From: Maricaulis maris_C
GTDB taxonomy: Bacteria > Pseudomonadota > Alphaproteobacteria > Caulobacterales > Maricaulaceae
Length of the DNA: 64,000 nucleotides
Direction: 5' to 3'
NCBI RefSeq assembly: GCF_049116555.1
Contig: NZ_JAGDYT010000008.1
Coordinates: forward strand, 186,001 to 250,000
How positions within the stretch are numbered: the first letter of the stretch is position 1; each line of letters opens with the position of its first letter. This document shows, piece after piece, positions 44,524 to 52,525 of this stretch. The notes beneath the pieces are model-generated. The model saw nothing but the letters and a program-made list of their open reading frames with translations. It was not told the DNA's origin and ran no database searches. Made by a program: the position numbers and the translations under genes.

Positions 44524-45222
44524 TCAATCCTCTTCCCGGCTTCTGCCGGTTGCTGCGAGAATCGCGCGCACGCTTTGCAGCGCCTGCTCATAGGTAATTC
44601 TCAATGCACCTTGATAGATAACCAAGGCTTCGAGTTCTGATTCTGCGAGAGGCAGCAAATCCGGATCATAGGCATTCACGCGGCTCTCGGCGCGCAGGGA
44701 ATTATATTCCACCGCATCGAAGAGTGCCCTGGATCCCGTCAGGTGATTGGCCGCCTCCGGCCATAGATAGGCATTGCGCTGAATCTCCTGATCGAACTGC
44801 GAGAGAGCGGTCCGCAACTCTTCTGGAAGGAGGGACAATTCCCCCGAGGCGATCATCTCGGCGAAGACGGCAGACCGGGCTGGCGGTCGACCGACATGGC
44901 GCGTCAGGCCCAGCCATTCCCGCATCAGAGCCGGCTCGGTTGTGGCCACGGCATCATTTCGGATTGCCGCAATCACATTTTCACTCGCAGCCTCATAGGC
45001 TGTGAGGAAGTGCAGATAGTCTGACAGGTGTGTCTCGGAGATAAGGAATTCTTCTTCAACGCGTTCAATCAGCACCGATGTTCGTATGGCTTCCGCGCGC
45101 TCGGCATTCCATGCCGTGACCTGAAAACCGATGACCACGCCAAGGATGACGATGAGAAATTCGACCGCCACGGCGAACCAGTTCTGTTCGCGGATGGCCT
45201 TTGTGATACGCGCGAGGATCAT
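44524..45222 (-). CDS. Array paralogue 1: single-pass membrane protein of unknown function
   Basis: 232 residues, first paralogue transcribed. Anchor MILARITKAIREQNWFAV, then EFLIVILGVVIGFQV and TAWNAER. Motif: EMIASGELSLLPEELRTALSQFD. Its start overlaps the stop of the small multi-pass membrane protein by ATGA, which ties that gene to the array. It is the most likely ancestral form only by position; no tree was made. Confidence 0.85.
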   Translation of the reverse strand: MILARITKAIREQNWFAVAVEFLIVILGVVIGFQVTAWNAERAEAIRTSVLIERVEEEFLISETHLSDYLHFLTAYEAASENVIAAIRNDAVATTEPALMREWLGLTRHVGRPPARSAVFAEMIASGELSLLPEELRTALSQFDQEIQRNAYLWPEAANHLTGSRALFDAVEYNSLRAESRVNAYDPDLLPLAESELEALVIYQGALRITYEQALQSVRAILAATGRSREED

Positions 45223-45647
45223 GGCGCGGCTTCATCGTGTTCCGGGCGCGCGATGCGTCGGGTGCGGACGACGAAGAAGAAGCCGAGCGAGCCGAGATAG
45301 GCAATGGCCAGCAGGATGGAGATCATGACGGGCATGGCGCCCATGCCCGCACCACCCGCGCCGGCCGGCCCGAGCCAGGCGAGGTCGGCAGACTGACGGG
45401 CGGTTTCGTGGATATGCACGCCCAGGGCGGCGAAGTCGGAAAAGGCAAAGAGCACGCCTGAGCCAGTCATGATGGCGCCAATCGAGTAGAGCGCGAGAAA
45501 CAGGATCGCGACCCAGCGCTCCATCCGGTGCGCCAGGAAGAAAGACGCCGTCAGCATGGCGAAGATGAGCGCCATGAAGTTGGAAAATATGAAGTTGGCC
45601 GTGTTGAGATATTCCGAGAACAACAGCGCCAGTTCGAAATCAGACAT
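45219..45647 (-). CDS. Small multi-pass membrane protein heading the paralogue array
   Basis: 142 residues from the ATG at 45647, with GGAGG about 9 nt upstream. Three membrane helices are visible: about 17-38 (IFSNFMALIFAMLTASFFLA), 43-65 (VAILFLALYSIGAIM) and 107-130 (VMISILLAIAYLGSLGFFFVV), with a Gly/Ala-rich loop before the last. The C-terminus is basic then acidic (RTRRIARPEHDE) and probably cytoplasmic. It overlaps paralogue 1 by ATGA and may be the membrane partner of the six anchored proteins. No family recognised. Confidence 0.8.
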   Translation of the reverse strand: MSDFELALLFSEYLNTANFIFSNFMALIFAMLTASFFLAHRMERWVAILFLALYSIGAIMTGSGVLFAFSDFAALGVHIHETARQSADLAWLGPAGAGGAGMGAMPVMISILLAIAYLGSLGFFFVVRTRRIARPEHDEAAP

Positions 45648-45766
45648 TCCCACCGCCTCCCCAGCCGGTTGAGCGACACTTTTCAACAAAACCGCAAATG
45701 GTGAAAGGGGGATGGCGAGCTTGGCGGTCCCCGCTGAACCTGTCCGGGTTCAACGGGGGGGCTCGT

Positions 45767-45988
45767 TCAGGCCCGGTGCGGCAGGAGATTCCGGTTGCGC
45801 AGCAGGGCGGCCGAAACGAGGCTGACCAGGGCGCCGACCCAGATGCCGAATCCGACACAACCCAGCCCGACGAGTCCGACCAGCATTTCAATGCCCAGCT
45901 CGCGGGCCCAGAAGCGGTATTGCAGCCATTCCAGAAGAAAGACGGTGGCAGCGAGAGCTGCGGCATAGATCAAGATGGTTCGCCCCAT
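45767..45988 (-). CDS. Small two-helix membrane protein
   Basis: 73 residues from the ATG at 45988. Two hydrophobic segments (ILIYAAALAATVFLLEWLQ and MLVGLVGLGCVGFGIWVGALV) are joined by a short charged loop. Similar small proteins with an LEWLQYR segment occur in many proteobacteria, often beside LuxR-type regulators (recalled, not checked); none is adjacent here. It lies 119 bp upstream of the array on the same strand and could be its first gene. Confidence 0.6.
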   Translation of the reverse strand: MGRTILIYAAALAATVFLLEWLQYRFWARELGIEMLVGLVGLGCVGFGIWVGALVSLVSAALLRNRNLLPHRA

Positions 45989-46076
45989 GGCGGGCAGAAT
46001 GGCCCAGCCGGGCATCGGCTTCAATCACTTCGCCGTCACCCCGGAGCAATGTGGCGGCAATCTCGATCCGCCTAGG

Positions 46077-46086
46077 TTTGCGCAAA
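46077..46086. promoter_or_regulatory. Palindrome TTTGCGCAAA in front of a MarR-like gene
   Basis: A perfect 10-bp palindrome lies 18 bp before the MarR-like start, between it and the divergent small membrane protein gene. Self-regulation at such a site is common in MarR regulators. The assignment is inference. Confidence 0.3.
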
Positions 46087-46104
46087 GTTTGGCGGAGTTG
46101 ATTG

Positions 46105-46593
46105 ATGAAGACGATTTACCAGCATGGCGCGTTTGAGGGCGCTTTCCTTGTCGCCCGCCTCAACCGGTTGAGCCAGACGCTGGAGGAACAGGCCCAGGCC
46201 CTGGTCGCGCGGCGCGGTCTGACAGCTCCGATCCAGGCCAATGCCAGCCTCGTGACCATCGCCATCCACGGTCCGCTCTCGCTGGCCGAACTGGCCCGTC
46301 GAACGGGCGACCCGCATCAGCTGGCTGCCTATCGGGTCAACAAGTTGATCCGGCTCGGATTGGTCGAGAAGGGCATGGATGCGCGCGACAGGCGACGCTT
46401 CCCGCTGTCCCTTAGCGAAACGGGGCGGGTCGAGGCCGATATCCTGATCGCTCTGGCTGATGATATTGCGCGCGTCTATGACTCGGTCAGCGCGGAAATC
46501 GGTGTCGATCTCAATGCGGCTCTCGATGCGGCTCAATCCAGCTTCATGGCGCGACCGCTCGATCAGCGCGATCCCGTTATCCCATCCCGCTGA
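46105..46593 (+). CDS. MarR-like winged-helix regulator
   Basis: 162 residues from the ATG at 46105, 7 nt after GGCGGAG; a TTG just before it is not preferred. The recognition region LSLAELARRTGDPHQLAAYRVNKLIRLGLVEKG and the wing DARDRRRFPLSLSETGR are MarR-type. It diverges from the 73-residue membrane protein gene and the paralogue array, so it may regulate them. Its ligand is unknown. Confidence 0.8.
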   Translation: MKTIYQHGAFEGAFLVARLNRLSQTLEEQAQALVARRGLTAPIQANASLVTIAIHGPLSLAELARRTGDPHQLAAYRVNKLIRLGLVEKGMDARDRRRFPLSLSETGRVEADILIALADDIARVYDSVSAEIGVDLNAALDAAQSSFMARPLDQRDPVIPSR

Positions 46594-46644
46594 CCGAACG
46601 GTCCGGAGCATCAAGCGGACCCGATCGGCCACGATCCGGATCGG

Positions 46645-46677
46645 CAAAAGAAAACGCCCCGACCTTGGATCGGGGCG
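46645..46677 (-). terminator. Rho-independent terminator after the hppD/VOC unit
   Basis: An 8-bp stem (CGCCCCGA paired with TCGGGGCG) with a 7-nt loop is followed, in the minus direction, by TTTTCTTTT. It sits 31 bp past the VOC gene stop and also closes the convergent MarR transcript. Confidence 0.85.
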
Positions 46678-46707
46678 CCAGTTTGGAGGACCGGAAAGAG
46701 TCCGGCT

Positions 46708-47241
46708 CTAGTCCTGCTCGTGCAGCCAGGCGGCGTGCTTGGGCGCACGCTTGGTCTGGCTCCATTCCTCGATCATCGGCTGGGCGACCCGCTTGAGTTC
46801 GGCCATCTGCGCGTCAGTGCCGGTGTTCGCCGCCAGCTCGAGACGATGCCCATTCGGGTCGAAGAAGTAGATCGACTTGAAGATGCCGTGATTGACCGGA
46901 CCGAGCACGTCCAGGCCTTCCGCCTCGATATGGGCCTTGGAGGCCAGAAGCGCGTCCATGTCCTCGACTTCGAAGGCGATGTGCTGGACCCATTCCGGCG
47001 TATTGCCGTCGCGGCCCATTTCCGGCGAATTGGGCAGTTCGAAAAAGGCCAGGACATTGCCCATGCCGGCGTCCAGGAAGACGTGCATGTAGGGGTCCGG
47101 CGCCTTGGTCGAAGGGACTTCATTCTCGGCAATCGCGAGTTTGAAATCCATGCCCATGACTCGCTGGTAGAACTCGACCGTCTCCTTGGCGTCCTTGCAG
47201 CGATAGGCGACGTGGTGGATGCGCTTGATGTTGACGGACAT
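46708..47241 (-). CDS. VOC (glyoxalase/dioxygenase fold) family protein
   Basis: 177 residues, single VOC module pair: IKRIHHVAYRCKDAKETVEFYQRVMGM at the start and WVQHIAFEVEDMDAL, then FFDPNGHRLELAANTG at the end. Potential metal ligands are H in IHHVAY, H in VQHIAF and E in RLELA. AGGAGG precedes the ATG by 6 nt. It lies 9 bp after hppD in the same operon, so a role in tyrosine or aromatic catabolism is likely, but the reaction is unknown. Confidence 0.88.
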   Translation of the reverse strand: MSVNIKRIHHVAYRCKDAKETVEFYQRVMGMDFKLAIAENEVPSTKAPDPYMHVFLDAGMGNVLAFFELPNSPEMGRDGNTPEWVQHIAFEVEDMDALLASKAHIEAEGLDVLGPVNHGIFKSIYFFDPNGHRLELAANTGTDAQMAELKRVAQPMIEEWSQTKRAPKHAAWLHEQD

Positions 47242-47250
47242 GAGGTCCTC

Positions 47251-48330
47251 CTACTCGGCTGCTGCGATGACGCCGCGTTCGATCTGGTCGCGCTCGATCG
47301 ACTCGAACAGGGCCTTGAAATTGCCCTCGCCGAAGCCTTCGTCTTCCTTGCGCTGGATGAACTCGAAGAAGATCGGACCAATCGCCTTGCCCGAGAAGAT
47401 CTGCAGCAGCAGGCGCGGCTGGCCGCCTTCGGTGGTGCCGTCGAGCAGGATGCCGCGCTTCTTGAACTCGTCCGTTGGCTCGCCATGACCCGGCAGGCGG
47501 TCTTCCAGCATCGCGTAGTAGGTTTCCGGCGGCGCGGTCATGAAGACGGTGCCGGCCTTTTTCAGGCGGTCCCAGCATTCGATCAGGTTGTCGCAGGAAA
47601 AGGCGATGTGCTGGATGCCTTCACCCTTGTACTCGCGCAGATATTCTTCGATCTGGCCGACGGCGTCGGACTTCTCTTCGTTCAGCGGGATGCGGATCAG
47701 GCCGTCCGGCGCGGTCATGGCGCGCGACACCAGGCCGGTATACTCGCCCTTGATGTCGAAGAAGCGGATCTCGCGGAAGTTGAACAGGTCCTCGTAATAC
47801 TTGGCCCAGTAATCCATCCGGCCCTTGTAGACATTGTGGGTCAGGTGATCGATCACGTTGAAGCCACAGCCTTCCGGGTGGATGTCAACACCGTCGAGAT
47901 AGACGAAGTCGATGTCATAGATCGACTTGCCGTCCTCGAAGCGGTCGATCAGGTAGACAGAGGCGCCGCCAATGCCCTTCACGGCCGGGATGACGAGTTC
48001 GGAAATGCCCGGCTCGGTCAGGACTGGCTCGGCGCCGCGCTCAAGGCATTCTTCATAGGCCTGGGCCGCATCCTTGACGCGAAAACCCATGCCGCAAGCC
48101 GACGGACCGTGTTCCTTGGCGAAGAAGGAGGCTTGCGTCTCCGGCTCGTAATTGATCAGGAAGTTGATGCCGCCCTGGCGCCACAGCTCGACATCCTTGG
48201 AGCGGTGATTGGCGATATGGGTGAAACCCATCGCCTCGAAGACCGGCTCGATCACGCCGCGTTCCGGCGCGGTGAATTCAACAAACTCGAAACCGCAAAG
48301 TCCCATCGGGTTCTCGAACAGGTCTGCCAT
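47251..48330 (-). CDS. hppD: 4-Hydroxyphenylpyruvate dioxygenase
   Basis: 359 residues, full length. The three iron ligands are visible: H162 in IDHLTHNVY, H241 in IQHIAFS and E323 in IFFEFIQRK. It converts 4-hydroxyphenylpyruvate to homogentisate, step two of tyrosine degradation. GGAGA precedes the ATG. The gene is divergent from a MarR regulator across 143 bp that contain a likely operator. Homogentisate dioxygenase is not in the window. Confidence 0.96.
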   Translation of the reverse strand: MADLFENPMGLCGFEFVEFTAPERGVIEPVFEAMGFTHIANHRSKDVELWRQGGINFLINYEPETQASFFAKEHGPSACGMGFRVKDAAQAYEECLERGAEPVLTEPGISELVIPAVKGIGGASVYLIDRFEDGKSIYDIDFVYLDGVDIHPEGCGFNVIDHLTHNVYKGRMDYWAKYYEDLFNFREIRFFDIKGEYTGLVSRAMTAPDGLIRIPLNEEKSDAVGQIEEYLREYKGEGIQHIAFSCDNLIECWDRLKKAGTVFMTAPPETYYAMLEDRLPGHGEPTDEFKKRGILLDGTTEGGQPRLLLQIFSGKAIGPIFFEFIQRKEDEGFGEGNFKALFESIERDQIERGVIAAAE

Positions 48331-48446
48331 GTCTTGTCTCCAGGATTGCTGTGGGTCACGCCGTGCGACCGCATCGGGCCATTGGGTTTTTCAGGCGTGG
48401 CTTGATCTTGTGGTGTCTCAATATCGTACTGGTTGCTATTGCGTCA

Positions 48447-48462
48447 AGTTGTGATTGCAACT
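48447..48462. promoter_or_regulatory. Candidate MarR operator between hppD and its regulator
   Basis: The inverted repeat AGTTG-N6-CAACT ends 12 bp before the MarR ATG. It overlaps the second of two direct repeats, GTTGCTATTGC (48432) and GTTGTGATTGC (48448), whose starts are 16 bp apart. Such tandem half-sites suit a MarR dimer array controlling both directions. Confidence 0.45.
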
Positions 48463-48473
48463 AATATTGCCGC

Positions 48474-48995
48474 ATGACCCAGCCGCACACGCATCCCGAC
48501 GCCCGGACCGACGAGCCTGAACCGCCCCACGTTTTGAAGGACCAGGCCGATCGAGAACCGATCCGGCTCACCGAGTACTGGCCCTACCAGATCACCGTTC
48601 TGGCCGATCGTATTGCCCGTCTGACCGCGGCGATTGTCAAACGCGAAGCCGGGCTGAACCTGTCGCAATGGCGCGTTCTGGCCGCCATTGCCGAAGCGCC
48701 CGGCCGCACAGCGGCGGAAGTGGTGACGGTGACGCCGATGGACAAGGGAATTGTCTCTCGGGCGACCAAGGCGCTGCTCGAGGCAGGCCTGGTTGTGCGC
48801 CGGGCCTCGCAGGCGGATGGACGGGTCAGCCATCTCTATCTCACCGGCAAGGGCATGGGCGTGTACGACCATCTGCGCGACGCGGTCGAGGCGGTCCCGA
48901 TTGCGGCGAACCGGATGATGGATAGTGGCGAGCAGGACGCCTTCTGCTCGCTGGTCCGCCGGCTGGCAAATTCCGTGCCGGACGGCGAGCGCTAG
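48474..48995 (+). CDS. MarR-family regulator, probable hppD regulator
   Basis: 173 residues. MarR core: RIARLTAAIVKREAGLNLSQWRVLAAIAEAPGRTAAEV, then MDKGIVSRATKALLEAGLVVRR and wing ASQADGRVSHLYLTGKG. A 40-residue acidic N-terminal extension precedes it. No ribosome site is visible before the ATG (ACTAATATTGCCGC), so the mRNA may be leaderless or start at an internal codon. Placement divergent from hppD suggests control by an aromatic acid intermediate. Confidence 0.88.
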   Translation: MTQPHTHPDARTDEPEPPHVLKDQADREPIRLTEYWPYQITVLADRIARLTAAIVKREAGLNLSQWRVLAAIAEAPGRTAAEVVTVTPMDKGIVSRATKALLEAGLVVRRASQADGRVSHLYLTGKGMGVYDHLRDAVEAVPIAANRMMDSGEQDAFCSLVRRLANSVPDGER

Positions 48996-49076
48996 GCGTC
49001 CGCGCCCGCTCATCAAATATCATCCAATGTTAGGTTCCTGCGTGTATAGGAAAGCCTTCAAGGAGGGGCCCCGTCT

Positions 49077-50351
49077 GTGCGCCAACTGGTCATTATTGCT
49101 GTTCACGTCCTGATCTCGCTGGCTTTCGCCGCGATCTCCGGCGTGGCTGCGCACAAGATTCTGGTGACCTCGCTGTCCACCGCCCGGGCAGAGATGCTGC
49201 AATCCTATATCCGGGTCCGCGCAGATCGCGAGCAGACGCTGTTCGATGAGGCCCGCACATTGACCGAGGCGGCCGAGTCCGCCTTCCTGCGGCGCCTGAC
49301 GCTGATCGAGGGCGAGGACATTGTCGATGAGTTCGACACGCTCTTCCCGCCCTTCGGTGATGGCACACGCCGCAGTCATCCCGACCTGTTCGACGGGCGC
49401 TCCCTTCCCGGAGCGGATTATGTCTTCGGTATCGGCGCCTATATGGGCGATGGCGAACAGATGACGATCGAGGCGCGCCGCCGCTACATGGCCGGCTTCC
49501 ATGTCGTTCGGGCGTTTGGCGAGGCCCATCTGGGCGAGTTTTCCAGCCTCTACTACTTCACACCGGATCGCCGCGTTGTGATTTTCGCGCCAGATCGCGA
49601 GGACCGGCTGGCCTTCTATCGCTATGAAGCCCCGGCCGATTTCAACCTCCAGGCCGATGAAGACCCGCGCCTGTTCAGTCTCGAGACCAATCCGGACAGC
49701 GTGATGCAGTGCACGCCCCTGTCCCGCTTCGTCTATACCGATGGCGGTGAACGCTCGGCCACGGCCTGCCGCAAGCCGATCCGGGTCGAGGGCGAGCTGA
49801 TGGGCGCCTTTGGCACATCGATCGACATGACCGACCATCTGGCCTCGTCGATGGAATCGCCGCCGGCAGGGGGCGTCAATCTCGTTTTCGACCGCGATGG
49901 CAATGTCATCGCTCGCGGTCAAACGGTCCAGCAGGCGCGCCTGTTCGGGATCGACCCGGTCGAGATCATGACCTTGCTGCGCGATGATCCGCGGCCGCGC
50001 GGCGTGGTTGGCACGCCCGGCAGCGAATTCATTGTCGCGTTCAGCCGTATCTCAGGGCCTGACTGGTATTTTGTTTCCGTCAGCCATCTTGCCGAGATCA
50101 AGCAGACGGCGAACCGCTGGGGCTGGCGCCTGTTCTGGTTCATCTTCGTGGTTTCACTGGTGTTCACCAGTATCCGCGGCCTCCTGCGTCGCTCGCATCT
50201 GGTGCGCGCTTTCCTTGAGCCGCCATCCAGGACGCCGGCCGCGCGCCGCTATACCGCCGCCCCGGCTCGGCCTGGCGGGGATGATGAAACGCTGCCTCCG
50301 ACCGGCGAGAACCCGTCGATTGAGCGCTCCCGGCCACAGGGCGACGCCTGA
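49077..50351 (+). CDS. Orphan membrane sensor with Cache-like periplasmic domain
   Basis: 424 residues from a GTG start about 10 nt after AAGGAGG. An N-terminal helix (LVIIAVHVLISLAFAAISGVA) and a second near residue 355 (LFWFIFVVSLVFTSI) bracket a large extracytoplasmic region resembling dCache sensors (LPGADYVFGIGAYM, then YYFTPDRRVVIFAPD, then FDRDGNVIARG and ISGPDWYFVSV). No kinase, GGDEF, HAMP or methyl-accepting domain follows; only about 50 Pro/Arg-rich residues remain. The output partner must be encoded elsewhere, or the protein has a non-signalling role. Confidence 0.75.
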   Translation: MRQLVIIAVHVLISLAFAAISGVAAHKILVTSLSTARAEMLQSYIRVRADREQTLFDEARTLTEAAESAFLRRLTLIEGEDIVDEFDTLFPPFGDGTRRSHPDLFDGRSLPGADYVFGIGAYMGDGEQMTIEARRRYMAGFHVVRAFGEAHLGEFSSLYYFTPDRRVVIFAPDREDRLAFYRYEAPADFNLQADEDPRLFSLETNPDSVMQCTPLSRFVYTDGGERSATACRKPIRVEGELMGAFGTSIDMTDHLASSMESPPAGGVNLVFDRDGNVIARGQTVQQARLFGIDPVEIMTLLRDDPRPRGVVGTPGSEFIVAFSRISGPDWYFVSVSHLAEIKQTANRWGWRLFWFIFVVSLVFTSIRGLLRRSHLVRAFLEPPSRTPAARRYTAAPARPGGDDETLPPTGENPSIERSRPQGDA

Positions 50352-50437
50352 CCCCACTGCCTTGCACGGAATAATCACTGGCCAGCCCCGCACTCTCGGC
50401 GTATGAGGGCGCGCCTTTTCACGACAGGAATGACATC

Positions 50438-52264
50438 ATGAGCGCGTCCCTCGACAAGCTGCGCAATATCGCCATCGTGGCGCACGTTGACCACGGCAAG
50501 ACCACACTGGTCGACCAGCTGCTGCAACAGTCCGGAACGCTCGGCGAGCGCGCGACTGTGTCCGAGCGCATGATGGATTCCAACGATCTGGAAAAAGAGC
50601 GTGGCATCACCATCCTGGCCAAGAATACAGCGGTCACCTGGGGTGACTGGAACATCAATATCGTCGACACGCCCGGTCACGCCGACTTCGGCGGCGAGGT
50701 GGAGCGCGTCCTGTCCATGGTCGATGGCGTCCTCCTGCTGGTCGATGCAGTTGACGGTCCGATGCCGCAGACCTCCTTCGTGACCAAGAAAGCGCTGGCC
50801 CGCGGTCTCAAGCCGATCGTCGTGATCAACAAGGCGGACCGTCCCTCGGCCCGTCCGGACTGGGTTGTCGACCAGACATTCGATCTCTTCGACCGCTTGG
50901 GCGCGACCGATGAGCAGCTCGACTTCCCGGTTGTCTACGCCTCTGCCCTGCAGGGTTGGGCGGCCAATGAGGCCGGGACTGTCGGCACCGACATGGAACC
51001 GCTCTTCGAGATGATCACGGCCCATACGCCGCGTCCGGATGTTGATCCTGACGGTCCGCTGCAGCTGCAGGTCTCGGCGCTGGACTATTCCTCTTTCACC
51101 GGCGTGATCGGTATCGGCCGCGTGGCCCGTGGTCGCGTCGCCCGCAACCAGCCGGTCACGGTCGCCAAGGCCGATGGCCGCGAAGTGAAGGGCAAGGTCC
51201 AGCAGATTTTCGGCTTCCACGGTCTCGAGCGCGTCGAGCGCGAGGATGCCCAGGCCGGCGATATCATCACCTTCACCGGCATCGACAATCTGAAAATCTC
51301 GGACACGCTGTGCGATCCCGAGACGGTCGAGGCCCTGCCGCTGCTCTCCGTCGACGAGCCGACCCTGTCCATGACCTTCCAGGTCAATGACAGCCCGTTT
51401 GCCGGTCGCGAAGGCAAATATGTGACCTCGCGCAATCTCAAGGAACGCCTCGAGCGCGAGCTGATCCACAATGTGGCGCTGAAGGTCGAGCAGCAGGACA
51501 ATCCGGACAAGTTCACAGTCTCCGGACGTGGCGAACTGCACCTGTCCATCCTGATCGAGACCATGCGCCGCGAAGGCTTCGAGCTGGCCGTCGGCCGTCC
51601 GCGTGTTGTCATCAAGGAAGTCGATGGCGTCCTGTGCGAGCCTTATGAGACCCTGACCGTCGACCTCGAGGAAGATCATCAAGGTGGCGTCATGGAAAAG
51701 CTCGGCCAGCGCAAGGCCGAGATGAAGAATATGGTGCCGGACGGGCATGGCCGGGTCCGCATCGACTATGTCATCCCGACCCGCGGCCTGATCGGCTTCC
51801 GCTCGGAATTCCTGACCCTGACCTCGGGCACCGGCCTGATGTTCCACTCCTTCGATCATTACGCCCCGAAGACCGGTGGCGAGATCGGCCAGCGTCACCA
51901 CGGGGCCATGGTCTCGATGATTGACGGCAAGGTCTTGGGCTTTGCCCTGTTCAACCTGCAGGAACGCGGCAAGCTCTTCGTCGGCCATGCGGTCGAGGTC
52001 TATGAAGGCATGATCATCGGCGTGAACTCGCGCGATGACGACATGATCGTGAACCCGACCAAGGGCAAGAAGCTGACAAACATGCGGGCCTCGGGCACCG
52101 ACGAGAACATCGTCCTGACCACCCCGATCAAGCTGACCCTGGAATACGCGCTGGAATTCATCAATGACGACGAACTCGTCGAGGTGACCCCCCAGACCAT
52201 CCGCATCCGCAAGACCTTCCTGAAGGAACACGAGCGCAAGAAGGCGTCGCGTTCCAAGGAATAG
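50438..52264 (+). CDS. typA: Ribosome-associated GTPase TypA/BipA
   Basis: 608 residues. GTPase motifs: AHVDHGKTTL (G1), RGITI (G2), DTPGHADFGGEV (G3), NKADR (G4). It then has EF-G-like domains and the BipA-specific C-terminus (DHYAPKTGGEIGQRHHGAMVS, NPTKGKKLTNMRASGTDE). It is a ribosome-binding translational GTPase used in stress and cold growth and 50S assembly. It is a single gene followed by a family A repeat. Confidence 0.97.
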   Translation: MSASLDKLRNIAIVAHVDHGKTTLVDQLLQQSGTLGERATVSERMMDSNDLEKERGITILAKNTAVTWGDWNINIVDTPGHADFGGEVERVLSMVDGVLLLVDAVDGPMPQTSFVTKKALARGLKPIVVINKADRPSARPDWVVDQTFDLFDRLGATDEQLDFPVVYASALQGWAANEAGTVGTDMEPLFEMITAHTPRPDVDPDGPLQLQVSALDYSSFTGVIGIGRVARGRVARNQPVTVAKADGREVKGKVQQIFGFHGLERVEREDAQAGDIITFTGIDNLKISDTLCDPETVEALPLLSVDEPTLSMTFQVNDSPFAGREGKYVTSRNLKERLERELIHNVALKVEQQDNPDKFTVSGRGELHLSILIETMRREGFELAVGRPRVVIKEVDGVLCEPYETLTVDLEEDHQGGVMEKLGQRKAEMKNMVPDGHGRVRIDYVIPTRGLIGFRSEFLTLTSGTGLMFHSFDHYAPKTGGEIGQRHHGAMVSMIDGKVLGFALFNLQERGKLFVGHAVEVYEGMIIGVNSRDDDMIVNPTKGKKLTNMRASGTDENIVLTTPIKLTLEYALEFINDDELVEVTPQTIRIRKTFLKEHERKKASRSKE

Positions 52265-52313
52265 GGATGCGGGAGGCAGGCAGATTGAAACCATGCCTCT
52301 CTCAACCCAAATC

Positions 52314-52434
52314 ACATTTTTCCCGGCCGCAGCCCCGCGGAAGCGGAGTGGAGAGCCGGGACCGACTCGACCCCGCGTCAGGCGATGAGTCTCCTGTCGG
52401 CCCCGGATGGCGCTGCGCGCCTCCGGGAAGAATG
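52314..52434. repeat. Family A palindromic element, copy A3 (full form)
   Basis: Starts ATTTTTCCCGG and ends CCGGGAAGAAT, so the ends are inverted copies. Internally it has GATGAGTCTCCTGTCGGCC, shared with copy A4, and a hairpin GGCGC/GCGCC whose sequence differs from A4 while pairing is kept. It lies between the convergent typA and fpr genes. Extra small hairpins follow up to 52500 (for example CCCGCC/GGGCGA-type), with no gene. Confidence 0.7.
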
Positions 52435-52525
52435 AAGAAAGATGGATGTGGGGAATGACCACGCCGCCTGCGGCGTCCCGCCCTGTCGGGCGATCTTCCT
52501 CCCCTAGCCTGCGGGGACCTGCTTC

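Larger units (their letters stand above)
40783..45222 (-). repeat. Tandem array of six paralogous genes
   Basis: Six genes of one family lie head to tail without any other gene between them. The first roughly 75 bp of each copy are conserved at DNA level (for example the complement of GACCAGAACTGGCTGGCCGT appears in several copies). The C-terminal two thirds are strongly diverged. This pattern means repeated duplication, divergence of the outer domain and conservation or conversion of the anchor. Confidence 0.85.

Noticed and set aside
46720..48405. 561-codon plus-strand open frame opposite hppD and the VOC gene
   Set aside because: Shadow of two well-identified genes; composition is that of an antisense frame and no start signal was seen.
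50375..52462. 695-codon minus-strand frame opposite typA
   Set aside because: Typical antisense shadow of a highly expressed gene with biased codons.
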